From Sorangium cellulosum (GTDB taxonomy: Bacteria; Myxococcota_A; Polyangia; Polyangiales; Polyangiaceae), in assembly GCF_004135735.1 (NCBI RefSeq), contig NZ_CP012670.1, positions 11,054,501-11,118,500 on the forward strand: a stretch of DNA of 64,000 nucleotides. Reading direction: 5' to 3'. Below are positions 48,583 through 58,700 of the stretch, piece by piece (position 1 is the stretch's first letter; each line of letters starts with the position of its first letter). The notes under the pieces were generated by a model. It ran no database searches and was not told the origin of the DNA. It worked only from the letters and a program-made list of their open reading frames with translations. Position numbers and translations under genes: made by a program.

Positions 48583-49101
48583 ATGGCGTCATTGTCTATC
48601 CAGTTCTATGCGACTCTCGACGAGGTCGCCGCCTTCGCCAGACGTTGGCTGGGGATCGAAACCATACATGCGGTGGCGGTTGAGTATCGGCCGTTCACCG
48701 TATCGCCGACTACGCGAGACGAGGTGGAGGCGCACGTGCGGCGTGAGGGAGTTCGCCGGCTCGTATTCGCGGAAGGACCGATCGACTGCTCAGTCCAGGG
48801 CAACAACGAGTTGCTCGACAAGAATGAGGGGGCATTCATTCTCGACATTGGCCGTTCTGGCCCCTCTGGACTGGATGAGAGTCGCGTTAGTACGACCAAG
48901 GTGACAGTTGCTTGGAGGAAGATCGCTGCCGACTTGAAGCAGCACACCTCCGCCGGCATGGTGGGCGTGAACGAACGGACTGGCGCGACGGCGAAATACG
49001 GAGCGCTTCGCTACACACAAGGCGCAGCGGCACTGGAGGAATCCGGGACTCCCCTGCGACCCTTCGAGCAGTCGCCGGTTCGGCTTCGCCCGGATTCCTG
49101 A
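48583..49101 (+). CDS. Probable immunity protein for RHS module 2
   Basis: This encodes 172 residues and starts nine bases after the tip stop. It is a soluble alpha/beta protein without signal peptide; segments such as RRLVFAEGPIDCSVQGNN and GAFILDIGRSGPSGLDESR suggest a compact cytosolic fold. No Imm family was recognised. The assignment rests on the RHS tip immediately upstream. GC content is lower than in the RHS sequence. Confidence 0.55.
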   Translation: MASLSIQFYATLDEVAAFARRWLGIETIHAVAVEYRPFTVSPTTRDEVEAHVRREGVRRLVFAEGPIDCSVQGNNELLDKNEGAFILDIGRSGPSGLDESRVSTTKVTVAWRKIAADLKQHTSAGMVGVNERTGATAKYGALRYTQGAAALEESGTPLRPFEQSPVRLRPDS

Positions 49102-49571
49102 GTGTCGTGTGGACGGCGGGACGGCGGCGTTCACCGCCCGTGTGCGTCACGTGTCCCCGACCGGCAGACCCCGGCGCTGAGCAGCGCCTCGGAGATGGAG
49201 GGAGAGTCGCGCGGTTCCGATCAGGTTTGCTGAGGGACGAAAGACCAAGCCCCCTCAGAAAACTTGCCGTAAGTCGTCCGAGAGGGCTCGCTCCGGGTGT
49301 GGAAGACCGGAGAGAATGCATGCTGGCACGCCTTTGTTCTCGGGGATGAATTTTTTTTCTCCTGCCTCCAGGCGATCGACCAGGAGATTGCGCGGCAGGT
49401 GGCGTAGGCGGGGTGCCCGTGGTGCGGCGGCCCGCTGGACCGGAGCGACTTTGACCGCAAGCCTCGCGGCGATCGCTTCATCGCGGCGTCCGTAGAGCTG
49501 CCCTCGCGGAGTCGCAGCGCTACGATCGCGATTACGAGTACCTATGAACGTGTCAAGCTCGGGACAGCGAT
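49102..49571. other. Spacer with a degenerate zinc-ribbon frame
   Basis: There is no intact gene. At about 49365-49480 the plus strand reads LQAIDQEIARQVA, a TAG, then AGCPWCGGPLDRSDFDRKPRGD: a CxxC zinc-ribbon stretch with an in-frame stop, probably a remnant of a transposon-associated gene. A poly-T run lies at 49352-49359. The rest is uncharacterised and joins the 3' side of the IS110 element. Confidence 0.4.
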
Positions 49572-50990
49572 TCACGTCAACCTCCGGCCGGGAGAAGGGG
49601 TCTGCGTGGACTTGGCCCGCCGCGGTGCCGCGGGCGCTCGCCCGGCGGACGGTCGCGGGCCAGGGCACCGAGGCGAAACGGCCCCAGGCACGTCGGGCGG
49701 CTCGGGCGCCGCAGCGCGACGAGGCAGCCGCTGAGGGCGGCTGGTCTGCGCGACGTGCTTGAGCACCTTCTGCTGGCGCAGCATGCGCAACTCGCCGTCG
49801 GACAGCGGTGCGATCGGCGGCAGCCCCTCGCGCTCGTAGATCGTGTCGAGCGCCGGTACGGTGCGGGTGCGCACGCCCGAGCCGTAGGCCTTGGGCCGCG
49901 GCTGTCCCTTCGGCAGCCCGGGCCGGAGCCGCTCGCCGGTCGCCTTCACCCGCATTCTGGAGAGCTTGGTCTCCGTCGAGCGCGGGATGGCGTAGCGGTA
50001 GGGTTCGTTGTTCTTCAGCATATGCCAGGCAATCGTGACGAGCTTGCGCGCCGTCGCTACCACCGCCACGTTGCGGTTCTTCTTCTTGGCGAGGCGGCGG
50101 AAGAAGACGCCCAAGGGACCAGGGTGCGCGGACAGATGCTGAGCCGCTTGCACAAGCATCCAGCGCGCCTGCCCTTTGCCCTGCTTGGTGATCGGGCCGT
50201 GGTAGCAATGCTCCGCCGACTGTCGGGTCGAGGGCACGAGCCCCATGTAACTCGCAGCAGCGTCGGGATCTTTGAAGCGCTGAATGTCACCAAGCGTCGC
50301 CAGCAGCGTCTGCGCCACCGCCACATCGACCCCCGGCAGCGTCATGAGCAGCCGCACCCGTGGGTCATCGTACCCATCTTGCGCGAGCGCCTCATCCACG
50401 GCTGTCATCTCTATCTCGATCTGACGCAGCAATCTCAGCTCGCTGTCGATGGCGAGGCGCCCCGCGGCGTCGAGCTCCAGCATCTGAAGCCAGCGCATGC
50501 CCTTCGTTCCAAACAGGTCGCTGACCGGTGGCTCCATCAACCGCTGGTGCAGCACCGCGTGAATGCGGTTCTTGACGCGCGTCCGATCGGAGACCAGCGA
50601 CGCACGGCGAGCGGTCAGCCGCCGGCGAGCTTGCGTCATTCCGTCCGGCTGCCACACCCGGGGCAAGAAGTCGGCCCGCAACAGTTGAGCCAACACCAGC
50701 GCGTCGACCTTGTCCGTCTTCACCTTGGCCTCCGCGATGGCGCGCGTGCGCATCGGATTGGAGACGACGAGCTCGCCGGTGTACGGCCGCAGAAGCTCGA
50801 CAATGCTCCACGTGTTCGTCGTGGCCTCCAGCGCCACACGGGCATTCGGACCCAGCCGCTTCGTCGCAAAGCGAACGAGCTCCTCTCGGGTGCACTCGAA
50901 GCGCTCCCGATGCAGGATGCGGCCGTCCTCGGCGCGAAGCACCACGGCCTCTACCACACGCTTGTGGACATCCAACCCCACGACAGTCAT
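49572..50990 (-). CDS. IS110-family transposase (DEDD recombinase)
   Basis: This encodes 472 residues. The N-terminal RuvC-like domain has VGLDVHK (Asp), ALEATTNTW (Glu) and KTDKVDALVLA (Asp-Asp), the DEDD set. The C-terminal Tnp domain has TLPGVDVAVAQTLLATLGDI and DAAASYMGLVPSTRQS with the catalytic Ser. A Pro/Arg-rich tail of about 60 residues after the usual family end is extra and may be read-through into flanking sequence. IS110 enzymes work with a bridge RNA encoded in a non-coding end of the element. The frame is intact. Confidence 0.88.
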   Translation of the reverse strand: MTVVGLDVHKRVVEAVVLRAEDGRILHRERFECTREELVRFATKRLGPNARVALEATTNTWSIVELLRPYTGELVVSNPMRTRAIAEAKVKTDKVDALVLAQLLRADFLPRVWQPDGMTQARRRLTARRASLVSDRTRVKNRIHAVLHQRLMEPPVSDLFGTKGMRWLQMLELDAAGRLAIDSELRLLRQIEIEMTAVDEALAQDGYDDPRVRLLMTLPGVDVAVAQTLLATLGDIQRFKDPDAAASYMGLVPSTRQSAEHCYHGPITKQGKGQARWMLVQAAQHLSAHPGPLGVFFRRLAKKKNRNVAVVATARKLVTIAWHMLKNNEPYRYAIPRSTETKLSRMRVKATGERLRPGLPKGQPRPKAYGSGVRTRTVPALDTIYEREGLPPIAPLSDGELRMLRQQKVLKHVAQTSRPQRLPRRAAAPEPPDVPGAVSPRCPGPRPSAGRAPAAPRRAKSTQTPSPGRRLT

Positions 50991-51260
50991 GATTCACCTC
51001 GTGCGGTGCGAGCGGGGTCGTGCTGCCCGGGTGCCCAGGCGAGCGAGTCCCCTTCGCGGGACCCGGCGAGCTGGATGGCCCTCGAGGCCGACGGTCCAGC
51101 ACGCCGACGAAACAACAGGTCGTACGGCACCTACCTATTCGAGCTCCCAGCTCAACCGGGTGGGCCGGAGGGGCGGTCACATACGACAGCGGGTTCTGGA
51201 CCCATACTCGTAACCGACCGACCCCGGGGTGAACGACCCCCTCGCACCGCACGTTTGGTT
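50991..51260 (-). ncRNA. Candidate IS110 bridge-RNA region
   Basis: This non-coding stretch lies directly upstream of the IS110 start codon, where IS110-group elements encode the bridge RNA. It contains several short inverted segments (for example around GAGCGGGGTC and GACCCCGGGG-like arms). I could not fold it or match target and donor loops, so the call is by position only. The exact element end is not known. Confidence 0.35.
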
Positions 51261-51631
51261 GAGACAGCGTCTCACCCCGTCCCATGCCCGGTGCGAGGGA
51301 GGCCAGCATGGGACGACCCCTTTGCAAGTCCTTTGTCAGCTCGGGGTCGTCGGCTCGCTCCGAGGGCCTCCCTGGCGCCTCGATTCCCCAACGGCCGCGT
51401 TCTCCTCTCCCCCTCAGGGCGGCAAGCGGGCGAGGCGCGCTTCGTCCCCCCAGGCTCCGCTCCGCCTCCCTGCGCCTCGCCCGCGCGCTGCCTGCGCGCG
51501 GCAGACGACGCCCCCACGACACGACGCCTTTCTGCCGCGCGCTCGTGCCACTCCGCTCCAGTCCACCTCTCGTCTCCGCTCCAGTCCTTCGCGCAGCGTC
51601 CGGCAGCGAGGCCACACCACGTTCATACCCT
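51261..51631. other. Spacer between IS110 and RHS module 3
   Basis: About 370 GC-rich bases without a supported gene. A plus-strand frame is open through it into the RHS sequence but has shadow-like composition (Arg, Pro and Ser rich), so it is not taken as a real N-terminus. Confidence 0.4.
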
Positions 51632-53591
51632 GTACGACGAGAGCGGCCATCAGAAGAAGTGGACCTTCCGTGGCGCCACCCGCGAGATCACGTGGAACGA
51701 AGAGGGGCTCGCGAGCGAGATCAAGCTCAACAACCAGACCCGTTCGAGGAATCTCTACGACGGCGAGGGGCAGCGCGCGATCTCGAAGCATGACGTCGTG
51801 GGTCAGGAGGAGACGGCATACATCAGCCAGGACCTCACGATCCGGGACGGCCGCTACCTCACCAAGCACGTGTACGCGGGGGAGACGCAGCTCGCGTCCA
51901 AGATGGACAGCGCGTGGCTGAACCATCCTCCGACGCTGTACTTCCACACCGACCACCTCAGGAGCACGCAGTACGCCAGCAACGAAGAGCAGACGCTCAT
52001 CCAGCACGACGAGTACTTCCCGAGCGGCGAGCTCTGGCGCGATGAGACCGACTCTCGCTACGAGCTGGCGCGCCGGCACACGTTCAGCGGCAAGGAGCTC
52101 GATCTCGGAACGGGCCTCTACTACTTCGGAGCGCGGTACTACGACGGGCGGCAGAGCCAGTGGCTGAGCCCGGATCCGATGGTGGCGCAGTACTTCGGAG
52201 GAGGGCCGGCGCTCGGGGTGTACGCGCCGATCAACCTCAGCCTGTACGCATACACGGGGAACAACCCGACGAACTACGTCGACCAGAACGGGATGTGGCT
52301 GGAGTCGGCATGGGACGCCTTCAGCCTGGCGACGGGCGTGGTGTCGCTGGTCGACAACGTCCAGCAGGGCAACTGGGGGAGCGCCGCGCTCGACGCCGGC
52401 GGTGTCGCGGTCGACGCGCTGGCGCTGGTCCTTCCCGTGGTGCCCGGCGGGGCGGGCACGGCGCTGAAGGCCGCCCGCGGCGTCGACAAGCTGAACGACA
52501 TGCGCAAGGGCGTCGACCAGGGCGCGGACGCGGCCAAGGTCGTCGCCAGACACGGCGATGACGTCGCGGATGGCGGCCGGCGCATGGACGATGTCGCGGG
52601 TCTCGGCAAGCAGGCCGATCACTGCACCGGTGCGACGTGCGGTGCTCCGGGTGCATGTTTCGTCGCCGGGACGGAGGTGGCGACCTCGTCGGGGCTCGTG
52701 CCGATCGAGACGATCTCGGTCGGCGATCGGGTGCTGACCTCGGATGGCCGGAGCGAGACGGTCGTCGACGAGAGCTGGCGGGTGGTCGAGCTCGAGATGC
52801 CGAGCCCGGCGGGGGTGCGCGAAGCCATCCAGATCCGGCTGCTCAGGCCGCCCTCGTGGCTCGCGGACAACGGGGTTGCCAGGGGGCGGACGGTCTGGCT
52901 CGCGTTCGAGGAGATCTCGCTGGCGGGCGACGCGCGCGTTACGCGCATCGGGCCGGCCCCGCGGATCGCGGACGTGCCTGGGCGGGTCGTGCTCAGCACG
53001 CTCAACCAGACGGCGAACGATGTCGTCCGCCTTCGGTTCGGCGGGGAGCAAGAGGTCGTCGAGGCGACGTCATCGCACCGGTTCTATTCGGTCGATCGCA
53101 GCGACTGGGTGCGGGCGGACAACCTGGAGGCGGGCGAGTACGTCAGGACCGCCACCGGTACGCTTGCGATCTCCTGGGTGGAGGTGCTACCAGGTGCGCA
53201 GCGCGTCTTCAACCTGGAGGTCGAGGCAGAGCATGAGTACTTCGTCTCCGAGCTGCGTGTCCTCGGTCACAACACGTGTGGTGAGGGAGGTGCAAAGGGT
53301 TCAGGACGGACAGGTGCCCAGGAACGACTGAAACAGATCGCCGATGACCCCAATACCTCATCGGCTGATCGAGGTTGGATCCGGCAGGAGCAGAACTCTA
53401 TCGAGCGTGGTCAGCGAACGAGCATCAGAAATCCCCCTGGCAAGCAGCTCGCTCACACGAGAGGACGTGAGGCAGCGAAAGGATACGATCACGTGGAATC
53501 GCCCTCGAACCTCCAGGACGCGGACCTTCATCGAACTCAGCATAAATTCGACAATTACGGTCGAGCAAACAAGGAGCGGAAGAATCCATGA
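51632..53591 (+). CDS. Orphan RHS-Hint module 3 with Ntox8-like toxin tip
   Basis: From 51632 the sequence matches the full RHS gene from 33923 on and stays in frame through the last YD units, the RHS core, the linker and the Hint domain (Cys at about 52655, GHN at about 53270). The tip of about 105 residues has SSADRGWIRQEQNSIERG, IRNPPGKQLAHTRGREAAKGYDH and LQDADLHRTQHKFDNYG, which I recognise as the polymorphic toxin type 8 (Ntox8) pattern; a His-rich nuclease-like activity is presumed. No start codon of its own or secretion region exists. The stop overlaps the immunity gene start by four bases. Confidence 0.75.
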
Positions 53592-53977
53592 GACGGACAA
53601 GTGAGCATGAGATTCAAGCTGTGCTTCGTCTTGATGGTCCCGAGCGATTCCGCCACTTTGTGAAGCGTGTTGCGGACGACCAGATAGCATGGGGGCTCTG
53701 GCAAGATGGATGGGCACTCATGGCCAATGCAGACGGCTGCCAGGTGTTTCCTCTCTGGCCAGCTCGGGAATATGCTGAGATTCATCGGGAGGGAGAATGG
53801 GCAGCCTACGAAGCACGAAAGATTCCTCTTGCTGACCTTCTGGATGAGTTGCTTCCGAGATTGGCAGAAAGTGGTATTCTGCCGGGTGTGTTTCCCACGC
53901 CCAGCGGAAAGGGCGTGACACCGGGCCCGGAAGAACTGGCAGGTGCTCTGAGGAAGGAATTGGAGAATTACGAATAA
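53588..53977 (+). CDS. DUF2750 protein, probable immunity to the Ntox8-like tip
   Basis: This encodes 129 residues. The layout RFRHFVKRVADDQIAWGLW, GWALMANADGCQVFPLWPAREYA, AAYEARKIPLADLLDELLP and GVFPTPSGKGVTPGPEEL is that of DUF2750 proteins. It begins within the ATGA overlap with the toxin tip, the tightest possible coupling, which supports an immunity role. It is soluble and acidic, without signal peptide, so it would act on a cytosolic toxin. Confidence 0.75.
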   Translation: MRRTSEHEIQAVLRLDGPERFRHFVKRVADDQIAWGLWQDGWALMANADGCQVFPLWPAREYAEIHREGEWAAYEARKIPLADLLDELLPRLAESGILPGVFPTPSGKGVTPGPEELAGALRKELENYE

Positions 53978-54085
53978 TCCATGTTCCTGGAGAGTGCGAC
54001 GTTTGCCCCGGTTGAACGCTCTGTTTGCCCTCAATCGTCTTTGGTTCTCTGCTTGTCGAGGCGTCGACGAGTGACCAGGTATCAC

Positions 54086-54153
54086 TGTTGCCGAGCACGC
54101 TCTTTGATGGGCGTGCGAGCCGGCTCCGTGATGGCGTGCTGGGATTTGGAGAG
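54086..54153 (+). mobile_element. Solo transposon end fused to RHS fragment (second occurrence)
   Basis: TGTTGCCGAGCACGCTCTTTG and the following bases are nearly identical to the end at 44142 read on the minus strand. It joins RHS sequence at the same point (GGAGAGGCGGCGCTCGGGGTG), showing that one ancestral junction was duplicated. Confidence 0.75.
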
Positions 54154-54299
54154 GCGGCGCTCGGGGTGCATGCGCCGATCAACCTCAGCCTGTACCGTAC
54201 ACTGGGCTTAATCCGACGAACTACGTCGACCAGAACGGGATGTGGCTCGAGTCGGCATGGGACGCCTTCAGTCTGGCGACGGGCGTGGTGTCGCTGGTC
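54154..54299 (+). pseudogene. RHS core fragment (module 4), degenerate
   Basis: About 145 bases match the RHS codons for ALGVYAPINLSLY, NYVDQNGMWLESAWDAFSLATGVVSLV. They contain small indels near 54192-54215 that break the frame. The fragment ends at an IS66 end (GTAAGCG at 54300), inside the codons for VSLV. It shows a fourth plus-strand RHS module was here before the IS66 insertion. Confidence 0.8.
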
Positions 54300-54471
54300 G
54301 TAAGCGCCCAGCCATCGCCATGGGCGCGACCCCTTGCGGCGATCGTCGGGGTCGACGATACTGGGCGCGGGCGGCGACTACCTGCGGTCCGAGCGGACCC
54401 GGCGGGCACGAGAGAGCCGGCGAGGTGCTCCCCTCCGGCACCCCGGTGGCGAGGATCGAGATCCGCGTCGT

Positions 54472-55524
54472 TCAGGGCGCGCCGGCATCGCCGACGGCCG
54501 GAGCAGCGGGCGACGAGCGCGCCCACGCGTCGGGCAGCAGCTCGTCCAGCCGTTCACGCGGCCAGCCTCCCTGCAGCTTGCCGAGCACGTCTGTCGCCCA
54601 GGCGAGCGGGTTGACTCCGTGCATCCGGCACGAGCCAAATAGCGTGTAACCGACGGCGAGGCGTTCAGCTCCCTTGTCCGAGCCTGCGAACAAGTAGTTC
54701 TTCCTCCCGAGCGCCACGGATCTTAACCGCCGTTCGACTTCATCGTTGTCGATCTCGAAGCGCCCATCCGTGAAGCAGCGCCGCCACGCTGCCTCCTGGT
54801 TGATCGCGTACTGTGTTGCGATGTAAAGCGGTGTATTCGGCACGAGCCGCAGGTGCAGCTCTTGAATCCACTCATACAGCTTGTCGACCACGGGGATCGA
54901 CAGCTCGTGCCGGCGCGCCAGGCGTGCCTCCGGGGAGAGCGCCTCGGCTTTGCAGGCCGCTTCGATGCGGTAGGTGGCCTTGAAGTACGCGAGCGCCACG
55001 GCGGCCCGTGCGTCGCCACCCTTCGCCGCCTTCTCGAACTTCGCGCGGATGTGCATTCCACAGCCGAGCCGGCGCTCCTCGGGCACGATCACCTCACCCT
55101 CGTCGTCTCCGCGCAACATCGCGCCGTACCCGTCGTAGCCATCATTCTGCAGGTAGCCGGTGAAGCCCTGAAGCAGCGCCGCCGGATGCTTTGCCCTCCA
55201 GTCCGGTGCGTACACGAACGACACCAGCTCGGCCCCGACGAAGCCCCAGATGTGCCCTCTCTTGACCCCCGCTGGATGATCCCGATCCAGCACGCGCATT
55301 CCCGTGTCGTCGGCGCGCAGGTAATACGAGCCCAGCACGCGCTCCTGAATCCGCTTCGCCACAGCGCTCGCGAGCTTCGCCGACAGCGCCGTGTTCTTGT
55401 CGCGCAGATCGACCAGCAGCCCGAGCACCAGCTCGATGAGCTCCGAGAGCTGGCCGGCAGCCGCGAGCTGCTCCAGCTTACGTCGCACATCCGCCAGATC
55501 GGCGGGCAGCGCAGCATGGGACGG
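54472..55524 (-). pseudogene. IS66 TnpC transposase, internally deleted
   Basis: About 350 codons are open. The N-terminal coiled region (LAAAGQLSELIELVLGLL, RDKNTALSAKLA) is followed at once by the catalytic-domain sequence YYLRADDTGMRVLD (first Asp), then NDGYDGYGAML (second Asp region) and DNDEVERRLRSVALGRKNYLFAGS (Glu region). The zinc-finger and connecting segment that normally lie between, some 130-170 residues, are absent; family members have about 500 residues. The C-terminus is complete. It is probably inactive. Confidence 0.75.
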
Positions 55525-55535
55525 ATGGGGACTGG

Positions 55536-55777
55536 TCAGCGGGCGCGCTGGATATCGAGCCCGCGCGCATCCATCAAGCCTTGCTTCGACGCGTCGATGT
55601 ATCTCACGCCAAGTCTCCAGCGCTTGCGCCGTAAGGCCTGCGACAGGTCGAGCCCTTCGAGCATCAGCGACAGCTCGGCTGCCTCGACCTCGATGTGGGT
55701 CGCTCCTTTGGGCAGGTCGCGGGCGAGGTGGAAACGGCCACGGGCGAGTTTTTTTGCAAAAATGGCGTATCCAGTGC
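55536..55777 (-). pseudogene. IS66 TnpB (Orf2) 3' fragment
   Basis: The minus strand reads YAIFAKKLARGRFHLARDLP and then ELSLMLEGLDLSQ, the C-terminal part of IS66 Orf2 (usually LFAKRLERGRF and LGMLLEGID). The N-terminal two thirds are missing because RHS sequence begins at 55778. Confidence 0.75.
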
Positions 55778-58700
55778 GATCCCGAACGCGCCGGGCGAGG
55801 TCAGCGTGCTCGGCGGGGGGACCAAGCGCTCGACCTCCGACGACGTGGAGCTCAACGTCTACAAGGTGCCGTCCACGGCCGCCGACTGGAGCGGCGCGCA
55901 GCGCGTGGCGACCGCCAGCCTGGGCGCCGGCTTCGAAGGGGCGTACCAGGTCACCGGCACCGGCATTCGCCTCGATCCGGGCGACTTGCTCTACTTCGAG
56001 CTGAAGTCCGACTCGCCGGTGGATCCCGAGCGGGTCGGCTGGGAGCCCTTCGTCGAGTACACGCGCTACAGCCGGCCGGACCCGGACGCCGAGGTGTACG
56101 TGGAGGGGGCCGTGCTCGGGTGCGGCCCCTCCGAGGAAGATCCGGAGGCGATCGTCTGCGAGATCGAGGACGATCCGACGCCGGAAGATCCGGTGCCCGT
56201 GAGCTTCATCGTGCAGCAGCCGGAGGTGAACGCCGCGGTCTTCATCTGGCAGGCCGGCGCGCCGACGACGCCGGTGACGGCCGAGAGCTCGACCAGCGCG
56301 GGCACCTTCATGAAGGGTCCGACGGATCACCCGGTGTGCGCCCTCGTGCAGGGCGTCCACAAGCTGTTCTCGAAGACGTGCTTTGGCCCCGCGGCGACGG
56401 GTCCGGTCGCGCTCGACCCGCCGGTCGGCATCACGCCGGGGGAGCCCATCTACTTCACCCTGATCTCCAGGTCGCCCATCACGTGGGTCCCCGGAACGCC
56501 CGGCATCGGGCAGGTGTCCTGGGATCCCTCGACCGGAGGGGACCTCGCGCCCGTCAACGTCCGCTGGCTGGATCCCGACTTCGGCGACACCGAGGCTCCG
56601 GCGCCCACGCACGACATGATGGCGGGTGGCTATCACCGGTGGTCGTTCGGCGACTACCGCGGCGACCAGGCCTTCAGCGAGCCTGCGCTCCAGTACGCGA
56701 ACGTGAGCGACGACGCGTCGCCCTTCTTCTTCGCGACCATCTCCCGCGTGGGGGTGCCTGGTGGCGCCGGTCCCGTGTACGGCACGCGGGGTCAGAGCAG
56801 CTTCGTGGGGCGCGGGCTGTTCTCGCCCGGGCGCACGAAGGCGGGCCGCGGCTTCTCGGGGAGCGCGGGCATCCAGGCGCTGCGGCTGTCCGATACGTGG
56901 AGCTACGGCCTGGACGCCAGCGCTTTCAACCTGAACCTCGGGATCGGCGCGGCCGATACCACGGGTGAGGTCGAGTTCCTCGACATGAACGGGGACAACT
57001 TGCCCGATCTGGTGACGCGCGACGGCGTCCTGTTCAACACCGGCAGCGGCTTCACCGAGAAGCGCGCGGTCGACTTCGACGAGTTCCGTGAGGTCGACCA
57101 GGAGAGCATGCGCTTCAAGGTGAGCATGTCGCTCGGCGGCAACGACGAGAAGGACCAGGCGGTGCCGGACACGGACACGCGCGGTCGGACGCGCGCGGTC
57201 ATGTCCACGAGCTTCTCCGTCGGGCTCGACTACGCGGTGAGCTCCGCGAAGACGGAGCTGCTCGACATCAACCAGGATGGCCTGCCGGACCGCGTCTCCT
57301 TCACTCCTGCGGGCGGGAGCCCCGTCGTGCGCCTCAACACCGGCTACGGCCTCACGGCGCCGATCGTGTGGTCGAATCCGGACTGGAGCTCCGGCCGCTT
57401 CGGCCTCCGCGAGGACGTGCTGAATGATATCAACGTGATGGACGTCGCGACCGGCCCGAACGCGGCGCGCTACGAGGACACCGGCTCGCTCAGCGCAGGC
57501 GTCTCGGTCGGCGCGTCGTTCAGCGCAGGCGTCTTCGGAGGCGGCGGGCACGTCGGCGCGGGGTACGTCTACAGCCTCAACCGGCAGGCGGTGGACTTCA
57601 TCGACATCAACGGCGATGGCCTGCTCGACCACGTGAGCCGCCTGCCCGAGCCGAAGGCCGGACAGGAGGAGCCCGGAGCGGAGCCCGGAGAGCAGCCGCT
57701 CCACGTGAAGCTGAACCTGGGCGATCGCTTCGACGCCGAGCGGACGTGGCCGCTCCCGCAGTGGCCGGTCGCTGTGAGAGACGAGTTCTCGAGCCTCGGC
57801 ACGAGGATCCTGGAGAAGGTGGACGGCGGGGACGGCAACCCCGAGGCGCTGAGCTTCAGCACCTCGCGCGACTACAGCGCGACGTTCGACGCCGAGATCT
57901 GCGTCTTCTTCGTCTGCGGCAGCGTCTACGGCTTCTACAACGACACGGCGGGCGGCAGCGACGTGGCCTGGCGTGACGTCGACGGCGACGGGCTGGTCGA
58001 TCACGTCGCCAAGGTCGACGGCCAGGCCGAGGTCTACGTCAAGCTGAACCAGCTCGGGAGGGCCAACCTCCTGAGGGCCGTCAATCGCCCCTTCGACGGC
58101 AGGTTCGAGCTCGACTACGAGCGTTACGGCAACGAGGTCGGCGACGAGGCGGAGCCGAGCGTCGACCTGCCGGGGAACAGCTACGCGCTCGTCGGGATCC
58201 GCTCGATGGACGGCCGTGGCCAGACCCTGGCGCAGGCCGTGGACTACACGGCGCCGGCGGGCGGGGGCGCGCGCGCGCAGACGGGGAAGTACGATCGCGT
58301 CGAGCGCGAGGACTACGGCTCGTCGATCGTGACCGTGACGCGGGGCGAGGAGGGCAGCACGGGCGACGGCTCGCAGATCGAGACGTGGTACTACAATCAG
58401 GACTACTACCGTCGTGGGCTGGTTCATCAGACGAGCGAGCGAGGGGTCTCGGAGAGCGGCGATCCCATCCCCTACACGCGCCAGACGTTCACGTACGAGG
58501 ACCCGACGGCCGGCGGGGTGAGCGTGCAGGCGAAGCCGGAGCCCCTCGTGGGCTCGTTCTTCCCCGCGGAGACGCATCGCACGACGGCGTGGTTCGAGGG
58601 CGAGGCGACGGCGCAGAAGTCCACGGAGGAGCGGCGGACCTGGCGCTTCGACCACGGCGGCCTCGATACGCTCTTCCTGAGCGCCGACGAGGGCGCCGCG

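Larger units (their letters stand above)
54300..55777 (-). mobile_element. Broken IS66-family element
   Basis: It runs from the right end GTAAGCGCCCAGCC at 54300 through a tnpC remnant and the 3' part of tnpB to an abrupt junction with RHS sequence at 55778. The tnpA gene, the start of tnpB and the left end are missing. It inserted into one RHS module and is joined to another, so it marks a recombination or deletion point. Confidence 0.8.

Noticed and set aside
49755..51631. A plus-strand frame reading through the IS110 element into RHS module 3, suggesting a longer fused protein
   Set aside because: It is antisense to the IS110 transposase and has shadow composition; RHS similarity starts sharply at 51632.
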